Below the pieces are notes generated by a model, which was not told the origin of the DNA, searched no databases, and worked only from the letters and a program-made list of their open reading frames with translations. Of a DNA stretch of 5,093 bases, positions 1-5,062 are shown piece after piece. Each line of letters begins with the position of its first letter. Positions within the stretch are counted from its first letter, which is position 1. A program made the position numbers and the translations under genes. Source of the DNA: an uncultured Verrucomicrobiota bacterium (GTDB taxonomy: Bacteria > Verrucomicrobiota > Verrucomicrobiia > Methylacidiphilales > Verrucolacustridaceae); contig CAIVGD010000304.1 in the NCBI GenBank assembly GCA_903905395.1, positions 1 to 5,093 of the forward strand. Reading direction: 5' to 3'.

Positions 1-12
1 AGTTTAGGTAGC

Positions 13-33
13 GGCGGCATCTCCGGGGCCGCC
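13..33. repeat. GC-rich hairpin (possible REP-like or weak terminator)
   Basis: GGCGGC at 13-18 is the exact complement of GCCGCC at 28-33, leaving a 9-nt loop, so this is a 6-bp all-GC stem. It lies about 55 nt beyond the stop of the minus-strand DUF2283 gene, where a terminator could sit. No T-run follows it on either strand, so a canonical intrinsic terminator is not supported. A decayed dispersed palindromic repeat is an alternative that cannot be tested inside this window. The rest of 1-87 shows no gene I can support. Confidence 0.3.
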
Positions 34-87
34 TAGCAGGGCGAACAAGTTTTGAAAACTGATTCTTGGGACGAAGCTAGCGATTTA

Positions 88-342
88 TTATTTGGGAGAA
101 AAGAGACCCTCCAAAGGTACGGACTGATTTTTCCCGTTGGCCAGATCTTCGAGTTCTAAGTCTTGATGAGGTTCGGAAAGGATTTGTCGATGGGCATCAA
201 GAAACTCAATCCCGTAGACAGCCCCATCAGGACCTCGGTCGACTCGGATTGATTCGGAGGGTTCAATGGTTCGCACGGATCCCACTTTTTCAGCCAAGCG
301 GAGGTAAGCGACATTGGCGTCGCGATCCAATGTAAGTTTCAT
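88..342 (-). CDS. DUF2283 family small protein
   Basis: Small protein of 84 residues with the DUF2283 layout. It opens with MKLTLDRDANVAYLRL, which fits the family pattern of a short beta strand, an acidic turn, then a Y-x-R-L-like strand. Residues around 45-50 read GIEFLDA, the family's most recognisable motif (usually GIEILDA). I place the start at 342, not at the in-frame ATG at 384, for two reasons: the family normally begins at this Met, and this ATG overlaps the TGA of the upstream DUF4258-like frame in an ATGA arrangement typical of translational coupling. A GGA lies 4 nt upstream as a weak ribosome binding site. The C-terminal 25 or so residues are a charged tail beyond the conserved core. 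The biochemical function of the family is unknown to me. Genes of this type are often found beside DUF4258 genes, as here, which suggests a paired function such as a toxin-antitoxin-like module, but that is inference. Confidence 0.8.
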   Translation of the reverse strand: MKLTLDRDANVAYLRLAEKVGSVRTIEPSESIRVDRGPDGAVYGIEFLDAHRQILSEPHQDLELEDLANGKNQSVPLEGLFSPK

Positions 343-592
343 TCTTTCCAGGCATAGCGCGCCAGAGCGGTGATGACCACCCATGGTCCTGATTTTTCAA
401 TGGCAACGATTTCCACTTCCTTTTGGTCGTAAGAAACTTCAAGCCATATAGAGGGGCTGTGGAATAAGTGGGTGAAGGTGTGACGATTTAGACGAGTGGG
501 CTTTCGGCTCCATGGAGTAAGGTTAAACGAATTTCCTCTTCACTAATCCCTCTCTCCATCATCCGCTGGCGCGCATGGTCGGAGAGGATCAC
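339..592 (-). pseudogene. DUF4258-like gene with one frameshift
   Basis: Reading leftward from a GTG at 592, the first frame gives MILSDHARQRMMERGISEEE and continues IRLTLLHGAESPLV before a TAA at 490-488. The H-A-x-x-R-M-x-E-R-G-I-S-x-x-E-I pattern is the DUF4258 N-terminal signature. The rest of the domain continues in another frame, ending at TGA 341-339: it contains IWLEVSYDQKEVEIVAIEKS and then GPWVVITALARYAWKE, matching the beta strands and V-I-T-x motif expected at the C-terminus. Restoring one base, most simply a C in the CCC run at 500-498, would join the halves into an 84-residue protein of normal family length. The stop overlaps the ATG of the DUF2283 gene. No canonical slippery heptamer is seen at the junction, so decay or a sequencing error is more likely than programmed frameshifting. 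No clear Shine-Dalgarno precedes the GTG, and ATT just upstream is the only other option before an in-frame TAA. The gene starts 21 nt after the larC stop and may be read from the same transcript. Confidence 0.72.
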
Positions 593-613
593 AATTTAAG
601 AAGGGTTGGAGTG

Positions 614-1810
614 TCAGGAATGTGATTGTTGTATCAGGGAGCGGGCGGACGCTGCGACGACCGCGGGGGAGATGGAGGAGGCAGCGGCGTGTTGGCGGCA
701 GTCGGCGTCTTCGGGATGGATTTGGACGAGGGAATCGCCGAGGTAGCCGAGTTTGACTCGGACGGAGCCGTAAGGGGTGGAGACGGTTTTTTCCTCACGC
801 CGGAGGGTTCGGCGCTCGACCCGTTCCAAGCGAAGACCGAAGGCGGTGGTTTCGCGGAGGACGACGGAAGCGAGGCGTTCGGCATCTTTGGGAAGAGCCA
901 GAACGGTGAGGAGATGGCCGGGGCGACCCTTTTTCATGAGCAGAGGCGAAACGGCGGCATCGAGGGCGCCTTCTGCCATCAAGCGGTCGATGGCGTGGGC
1001 GAGGTGTTCGCCGGTGATGTCGTCCAGGTGGGTGCGGATTTCAACGATCTGATCGTGGGAAGCCTGACCTTGGGTGGGCGCGTGGCCTAGGAAGGCGCGC
1101 AGGACGTTGGGACGACCTGGCAGATCGCGGGCGCCCAGACCGTACCCGATCCGGTCCGTGACAAAATTTTCAAGCGGCCCGAAGTGGCGAACAAGTTGGG
1201 CCAGAATCGCGGCGCCGGTCGGTGTGGTCAGTTCGGCTTCGACGGGAATCTGCCGGATCGGGATGTGGCGAAGAATCTCCGCCGTGGCAGGAGCGGGAAG
1301 GGGAAAAGCCGCATGGGCGCACTGGATCGTGCCGGTGCCATCGACGGGGACCGAGGCAGTGACCTCCTGCAGACCGAGGTGATGAACGCCAACGGCCGCC
1401 ACGACGATGTCCACGATGGAATCGACCGCTCCGACCTCGTGAAAATGAACTTCATCCACGAGGACGCCGTGCAGTCGGGCTTCTGCCTCTGCCACCCGAT
1501 TAAAAATTTTAAGGGCGGTATCTTTCACGACCGGGATGAGGTTGGAGTTGTGCAGGATTTCGCGGATCTGAGCCCAGGAGCGTCCGTGCGCGTGGTCGTG
1601 CTCGTGGGGCGTTTCCACGAGAAAGCGTGTGCCGGCGAGTCCGCCTCGGAGGCCGCGCTCTGACTTCAGCACCACCGTTTCCTTCAGTCCTAGGGCGGTG
1701 ACTGCACTCTGGAACAGGGGGAGGGGCACTCCGAAATCAAGAAGGGCGGCGGCGAACATGTCTCCGCTGATGCCGGAGGGGCAATCCAGATGGAGATGGG
1801 TGGGCGGCAT
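614..1810 (-). CDS. larC: LarC, nickel insertion protein for the nickel-pincer nucleotide cofactor
   Basis: LarC (formerly DUF111) is a CTP-dependent cyclometallase that inserts nickel into pyridinium-3,5-bisthiocarboxylic acid mononucleotide, the last step in making the nickel-pincer cofactor of lactate racemase LarA and related enzymes. The 398-residue product carries the family motifs in order: HLDCPSGISGDM at 7-18, a His-rich metal-binding loop HEHDHAH at 69-75, HFHEVGAVDSIVD at 122-134, LPAPATAEIL at 171-180, ELTTPTGAA at 193-201, GYGLGARDLPGRPNVLR at 222-238, then a C-terminal domain with HLDDITGEHL at 261-270 and MKKGRPG at 292-298. I chose the ATG at 1810 because the family begins just before the LDC-SGISGDM motif; the in-frame ATG at 1918 would add 36 unrelated residues overlapping rpiA. 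In Lactiplantibacillus plantarum larC is split and needs a frameshift; here it is one continuous frame. No Shine-Dalgarno is visible. No larA, larB or larE lies in the window, so the target enzyme is unknown. Confidence 0.95.
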   Translation of the reverse strand: MPPTHLHLDCPSGISGDMFAAALLDFGVPLPLFQSAVTALGLKETVVLKSERGLRGGLAGTRFLVETPHEHDHAHGRSWAQIREILHNSNLIPVVKDTALKIFNRVAEAEARLHGVLVDEVHFHEVGAVDSIVDIVVAAVGVHHLGLQEVTASVPVDGTGTIQCAHAAFPLPAPATAEILRHIPIRQIPVEAELTTPTGAAILAQLVRHFGPLENFVTDRIGYGLGARDLPGRPNVLRAFLGHAPTQGQASHDQIVEIRTHLDDITGEHLAHAIDRLMAEGALDAAVSPLLMKKGRPGHLLTVLALPKDAERLASVVLRETTAFGLRLERVERRTLRREEKTVSTPYGSVRVKLGYLGDSLVQIHPEDADCRQHAAASSISPAVVAASARSLIQQSHS

Positions 1811-1860
1811 GATGAGATGAGAGATTGACGCAATTAATACGGATTCACAGAAAAGAAGAT

Positions 1861-2517
1861 ATGGATAAAGAGACATTGAAGAAGGCGGCGGCTGAAGCAG
1901 CTCTGGCTTATGTGCCAAAGGGGTGTGTGCTGGGCGTGGGCACCGGATCGACCACGGCCTACTTCATCCGTGGGTTGAAACGGGGATGGATCGTGGGGGC
2001 GGTGCCCAGTTCCAAGGAGACCGAACGGGCTCTGCGGAAAAGGGGAATCCGGGTATTGGATTTGGATCAGGCTAAACGGGTCACTCTCTACGTGGATGGG
2101 GCGGATGAAGCGGACGCGAAGCTGAGGTTGATCAAGGGAGGAGGAGGGGCGCTCACCCGGGAAAAGATCGTGGCCACCGCCGCGAAAAAATTCATCTGCA
2201 TCGCGGATGGAGCCAAACTGGTGAAGCGGTTGGGAAAACATCCCGTGCCGTTGGAGATCGTGCCGATGGCGCGGGCGCGGGTGGCGGCAGAGATCCGGAG
2301 AAGTGGAGGCCGGCCAGTCTGGCGAAAGGGATTTGTGACCGACAATGGGGGCGAAATTCTGGATGTGCACGGGCTGAAAATTTCCAACCCCGCGAAGATG
2401 GAGAAGAACTTGGAAGCGATTCCCGGAGTGATCTGTGCCGGGATTTTCGGACAACGGCGGGCGGATCTTCTGCTATTGGCGACGCCGCAGGGAATCCGCC
2501 GGATCAGAGCCGGCTGA
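1861..2517 (+). CDS. rpiA: Ribose-5-phosphate isomerase A
   Basis: Cytosolic enzyme of the non-oxidative pentose phosphate pathway that interconverts ribose 5-phosphate and ribulose 5-phosphate. The 218-residue product is nearly the length of the E. coli enzyme (219). Visible motifs are GVGTGST at 25-31 and PSSKET at 49-54 (phosphate binding), YVDGADE at 77-83, KGGGG at 92-96, and TREK at 99-102, whose Glu101 corresponds to the catalytic base. FICIADGAKLV, VPLEIVPMAR, VTDNGGEILDVHG and IPGVICAGIF follow in the expected order. All active-site residues appear intact. I start at the ATG at 1861 rather than the in-frame ATG at 1825, because the alignment begins at MDKETLK and the extra 12 residues match nothing in the family. 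Only a weak GAAG (1855-1858), too close to the ATG, serves as a possible ribosome binding site. The gene diverges from larC across 50 bp, and its last 14 nt overlap the 3' end of the convergent parA gene. Confidence 0.97.
   Translation: MDKETLKKAAAEAALAYVPKGCVLGVGTGSTTAYFIRGLKRGWIVGAVPSSKETERALRKRGIRVLDLDQAKRVTLYVDGADEADAKLRLIKGGGGALTREKIVATAAKKFICIADGAKLVKRLGKHPVPLEIVPMARARVAAEIRRSGGRPVWRKGFVTDNGGEILDVHGLKISNPAKMEKNLEAIPGVICAGIFGQRRADLLLLATPQGIRRIRAG
2498..2514. other. Small hairpin spanning the convergent rpiA/parA stops
   Basis: GCCGG at 2498-2502 pairs with CCGGC at 2510-2514 across a 7-nt loop. It sits exactly where the two convergent genes overlap, so it could weakly pause transcription from both sides. 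There is no T-tract on either strand and the stem is only 5 bp, so a terminator role is not demonstrated. Confidence 0.2.
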
Positions 2518-3268
2518 GGAACTCGGTGGTCAACTGGCGGTAGCTGGCGGCGGCAACGCCGGAGTTATCGTACTCGTAGATAGTGCGGCCGTGGCTGGGG
2601 GCTTCGGCGAGGCGGACGGAGCGGGGAATGATCGTACGAAAAACCTGCTCACCAAGATGGGCGCGGAGATCTTCGCTGACCTGCTGGCTCAAGCGGGTGC
2701 GTGTGTCGTACATGGTGAGGACTATGCCCAGAATCGAGAGGGACGGATTGAGATCCCCCTGTTTGATCCTTTCGACGAGGTTCAGAATTTTACCGACCCC
2801 TTCGAGGGCGAAGTATTCGCACTGCACTGGCACGAGGATTTTTTCCGCGGCGACGAGAGCACTGGTCATGAGCAGGCCGACGCTGGGTGGGCAATCGATG
2901 ATCACAAGATCGAACGCCGGGTCGGAGCGGAGTGGAGCGAGGGCTTCCCGGACGCGGAGGAGTGGATTATCCATGCCGGCGAGTTCGATTTCCGCCCCGG
3001 CGAGATCGAGTTCGGAGGGGAGGATCTGGAGGTTGGCTTGGCGGGAGGCTTGAAGCATGTCAACCGCGCGGGCTTGCCCCACAAGAACGGGGTAGAGACT
3101 TTTGCCTGGAACGTGTTCGAGGCCGAGGCCGCTGGTGGCGTTGGCCTGGGGATCGAGATCGACGAGCAGGACCTGCCGCCCAGCCTCGGCGGCTCCGGCC
3201 GCGAGGTGGATTGCGGTGGTGGTTTTACCCACCCCCCCCTTTTGGTTCAGCACGGCAATAGTGCGCAC
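2504..3268 (-). CDS. soj: Soj/ParA family chromosome-partitioning ATPase
   Basis: A 254-residue stand-alone ParA ATPase, almost exactly the size of Bacillus Soj (253). Proteins of this family dimerise on ATP binding, bind DNA non-specifically, and move ParB-parS complexes to segregate replication origins; some also regulate replication initiation. Visible motifs are the deviant Walker A NQKGGVGKTTT at 8-18 with signature Lys10, LLVDLDPQANATSGLG at 34-49 (Walker A'), LAGAEIEL at 89-96, IIDCPP at 123-128 (Walker B), VPVQCEYFALEG at 146-157, and a C-terminal DNA-binding region with TRTRLSQQV at 189-197 and IPRSVRLAEAPSHG at 214-227. There is no N-terminal HTH, unlike plasmid P1-type ParA. The start is a GTG; no better in-frame start is seen upstream, and the preceding bases are pyrimidine-rich without a Shine-Dalgarno. 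The P-loop codons contain a run of eight G. The usual downstream partner parB is absent: rpiA occupies that place on the other strand. Confidence 0.95.
   Translation of the reverse strand: MRTIAVLNQKGGVGKTTTAIHLAAGAAEAGRQVLLVDLDPQANATSGLGLEHVPGKSLYPVLVGQARAVDMLQASRQANLQILPSELDLAGAEIELAGMDNPLLRVREALAPLRSDPAFDLVIIDCPPSVGLLMTSALVAAEKILVPVQCEYFALEGVGKILNLVERIKQGDLNPSLSILGIVLTMYDTRTRLSQQVSEDLRAHLGEQVFRTIIPRSVRLAEAPSHGRTIYEYDNSGVAAASYRQLTTEFLSRL
3232..3239 (-). repeat. G8 homopolymer in the soj P-loop codons
   Basis: Eight consecutive C on the plus strand (eight G in the soj coding strand) encode part of K-G-G-V-G in the Walker A motif. A one-base slip here would truncate the ATPase near residue 12. 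The run is seen directly; any role in phase variation is inference. Confidence 0.6.
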
Positions 3269-3326
3269 AAGAGAGGAGAACGGCGGGAGGGGTGGTTTGT
3301 CGAGAAATTTTGCATGTGCCGTGGGC

Positions 3327-3354
3327 TTGACCTTTGGCCCGGGGATTCTAAAAT
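3327..3354 (+). promoter_or_regulatory. Sigma70-type promoter for the ABC transporter operon
   Basis: TTGACC at 3327-3332 (5 of 6 match to TTGACA) and TAAAAT at 3349-3354 (5 of 6 match to TATAAT) are separated by 16 nt. Transcription would start near 3361, about 6 nt before the ATG at 3367, giving an almost leaderless mRNA. This agrees with the lack of any Shine-Dalgarno before that ATG. It lies in the 98-bp gap between the divergent soj and ABC genes; I found no equally good promoter pointing toward soj. Confidence 0.6.
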
Positions 3355-3366
3355 TTACAATTCGTC

Positions 3367-4293
3367 ATGATCCAAGTTGAAAATTTAACCAAGAGATACG
3401 CGGGAGGCGAGGCGGTCCGAAGTATCTCTTTTTCCGTGGAAAAAGGGGAAGTGGTCGGTTTTTTAGGACCCAATGGCGCCGGCAAATCCACCACTATGCG
3501 GATGCTCACGGGGTATCTGTCGGCGACAGACGGGCGGATCGAGGTCGCGGGGGCAAAATTGCCCGAACAGAGCCTGCTGGTTCGCCAGCGGATCGGGTAC
3601 ATGCCGGAAAATGTCCCGCTCTACCCCGAGATGAGGGTGGAGGATTTTTTGGAGTACCGGGGGCGTTTGAAAAGGGTCTCGCGCGGGGAAATAAACCACC
3701 GAGTGGGGTTGGTCTTGGACCAGTGCGGCCTGACCGAAGTGCGGAAGAAGATCATCGGTACCCTCTCCAAAGGATTCCGCCAGCGCGTGGGTTTGGCGGA
3801 TGCCCTTGTCCATAATCCCCCGCTCCTCATCCTCGACGAACCGACTGCGGGGTTGGATCCGCACCAGATCCGCTCCTTCCGCGAGCTGATCAAGGATCTC
3901 GGCCGGGAGCGCACCATCCTGCTTTCCACACACATCCTTTCGGAAGTGGAGATGGTCTGCCGCCGGGCGATCATCATCAACCGAGGCCGGATCGAGGCGT
4001 CCGACACCCTCGCCAATCTGGAGAAGCGGGTGCAGGCGGGGGCTCTGCAGATCGAGGTGAAGGCGGATTCGGGCATCGCGAAGGAAAAGCTCTCCCAACT
4101 GCAGGATGTGGGCGCCGTGGCGGAATTAAACCGGGCCGGAGACTGGATTTCCTTTGAGGTCACCGCCTTGCCCGGCAAGGATATCCGCGGGGGAGTGGAC
4201 GATTTGATAAAAAAAGAGAATTGGCCCCTGCGAGAATTCCGCAGGGAGAAGGCCCGGCTCGAAGACGTGTTTGTCGAGCTGACCCAAGAATAG
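3367..4293 (+). CDS. ABC-2 type transporter ATP-binding protein, GldA-like
   Basis: Cytoplasmic ATPase subunit of an ABC-2 exporter, 308 residues. It carries Walker A GPNGAGKST at 34-42, a Q-loop region reading GYMPEN at 77-82, the signature LSKGFRQRV at 133-141, Walker B LLILDEP at 153-159, the D-loop AGLDP at 161-165 and the H-loop STHIL at 187-191 with His189, so it should be catalytically competent. Glu in place of Gln in the Q-loop is common in the GldA/NosF group and is not a defect. After about residue 215 a C-terminal regulatory extension ends in LEDVFVELTQE, typical of this group. The closest type I recognise is GldA, which with GldF and GldG forms a transporter needed for gliding in some Bacteroidota, but GldA-like ATPases occur widely in non-gliding bacteria. 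The substrate therefore cannot be named. No ribosome binding site is visible; the nearby promoter predicts a near-leaderless transcript. The permease follows after 9 nt. Confidence 0.93.
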   Translation: MIQVENLTKRYAGGEAVRSISFSVEKGEVVGFLGPNGAGKSTTMRMLTGYLSATDGRIEVAGAKLPEQSLLVRQRIGYMPENVPLYPEMRVEDFLEYRGRLKRVSRGEINHRVGLVLDQCGLTEVRKKIIGTLSKGFRQRVGLADALVHNPPLLILDEPTAGLDPHQIRSFRELIKDLGRERTILLSTHILSEVEMVCRRAIIINRGRIEASDTLANLEKRVQAGALQIEVKADSGIAKEKLSQLQDVGAVAELNRAGDWISFEVTALPGKDIRGGVDDLIKKENWPLREFRREKARLEDVFVELTQE

Positions 4294-4296
4294 GAG
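4292..4296 (+). promoter_or_regulatory. Shine-Dalgarno of the permease gene
   Basis: AGGAG overlaps the TAG stop of the ATPase gene and lies 6 nt before the permease ATG at 4303. It fixes that start and suggests translational coupling. It is the clearest Shine-Dalgarno in the window. Confidence 0.8.
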
Positions 4297-4302
4297 AAAA
4301 CG

Positions 4303-5055
4303 ATGACGCGTGCTTTTTGGATTTTATGGAAACGGGAAGCAGGAGCCATCCTCCTCTCCCCGATCGCATGGGTTTTACTGACGTGCATGGCTCTGATCAA
4401 CGGGTTCAGTTTCAGCCAGTGCGTAGCATATCTGGGACAGGGGGTGCGGGAGTTCACGGTCATGCAGATCTATTTCTATATTTTTCACTTCTGGTTCCTG
4501 CTCATCATTCTCGTGCCCATCCTGACCATGCGGCTTTTTTCCGAGGAATATAAAACCGGAACGATCGAGATGCTCCTGACCGCGCCGGTGCGGGACGGGG
4601 ATGTCATCCTCTCCAAGTTTGCCGGGGCGCTCTCGTTTTATCTGGTTCTGTGGATTCCGTCCCTGCTGGGGTTGGCGATATTTCAGGCGGTCACCCATCA
4701 CTCCGTGCCCATCGCCTGGATTCCGCTGGGTCTCTCCTACCTCATGGTGATGCTGGTCGGCATGCTCTACCTCTCCATCGGATTGTTCACCTCGGCGCTC
4801 AGTAAAAATCAGGCGGTCTCAGCCATGCTTTCGTTCACGATCATCGCCCTACTTTTCTTCGCCGGCTTTCTCAGCTATCTCGTGCGAGATCCGGGCTGGC
4901 GGGAAGTGCTCGGCTATATTTTCACCTTGGAGCAGATGCGCTCCTTTAGCGCCGGGCTGTTTGATTCGCGTCCGGTGGTTTTTTACCTAAGCGGAACCGT
5001 CTTCTTCCTCCTGCTGACCCAGCGAGTCATGGCAGGAAGAATTCTGAGGGGATGA
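4303..5055 (+). CDS. ABC-2 type transporter permease, GldF-like
   Basis: Integral inner-membrane subunit of 250 residues with about six predicted transmembrane segments, roughly at 16-38, 56-76, 107-129, 141-166, 172-194 and 225-241. After the second segment comes RLFSEEYKTGTIEMLLTAPV (77-96), the cytoplasmic coupling motif of ABC-2 permeases of the GldF/NosY type, which contacts the ATPase. The N-terminus has a short amphipathic start (FWILWKREAGAIL) rather than a cleavable signal peptide, as is usual for the family. The ATG at 4303 is supported by AGGAG 6 nt upstream. It is in an operon with the ATPase 9 nt before it and probably with a third gene starting 8 nt after its stop. The two proteins should assemble as an ATP-driven exporter or membrane-remodelling complex; the cargo is unknown. 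Gene order and the motif favour GldF, but many unrelated ABC-2 permeases look similar, so I leave the symbol empty. Confidence 0.92.
   Translation: MTRAFWILWKREAGAILLSPIAWVLLTCMALINGFSFSQCVAYLGQGVREFTVMQIYFYIFHFWFLLIILVPILTMRLFSEEYKTGTIEMLLTAPVRDGDVILSKFAGALSFYLVLWIPSLLGLAIFQAVTHHSVPIAWIPLGLSYLMVMLVGMLYLSIGLFTSALSKNQAVSAMLSFTIIALLFFAGFLSYLVRDPGWREVLGYIFTLEQMRSFSAGLFDSRPVVFYLSGTVFFLLLTQRVMAGRILRG
5046..5051 (+). promoter_or_regulatory. Possible Shine-Dalgarno of the third operon gene
   Basis: GAGGGG ends 11 nt before the ATG at 5063, at the long end of usual spacing. It lies within the last codons of the permease gene. An ATG at 5052 overlapping the permease stop is closer but runs only four codons to a TGA. 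Confidence 0.35.
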
Positions 5056-5062
5056 ACCGAAG

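Noticed and set aside
1..36. Plus-strand frame reading SLGSGGISGAA then TAG, as a possible protein C-terminus
   Set aside because: Only 11 codons are visible and they coincide with the GC-rich hairpin; nothing supports translation.
343..384. Upstream ATG at 384 as the start of the DUF2283 gene
   Set aside because: It adds 14 residues not found in the family and overlaps the coding end of the DUF4258-like frame; the ATG at 342 has the coupled ATGA overlap.
488..530. Programmed -1 frameshift in the DUF4258-like gene
   Set aside because: No canonical X-XXY-YYZ slippery heptamer lies in frame; TTTAACC near 527-521 is only a partial match and lies upstream of residues that look conserved in the first frame.
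626..1663. Several plus-strand open frames across larC
   Set aside because: They run opposite to a full-length LarC with all motifs; their translations are low-complexity and match no family I know.
1825..1830. TTGACG as a -35 box for rpiA
   Set aside because: No acceptable -10 hexamer lies 15-19 nt downstream.
2435..3370. Long plus-strand open frame of 311 codons across the soj region
   Set aside because: It is antisense to a complete Soj protein with every family motif, has no recognisable domain of its own, and is rich in Gly, Glu and Asp as expected for a shadow frame of a GC-rich gene.
3607..3612. Glu in the Q-loop of the ABC ATPase as a sign of an inactive enzyme
   Set aside because: GY-M/L-PE is common in GldA/NosF-type ATPases, and all other catalytic motifs are intact.
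3463..4463. Minus-strand open frames opposite the ABC ATPase
   Set aside because: The plus strand has a complete ABC ATPase; the reverse frames are compositional shadows without domains.
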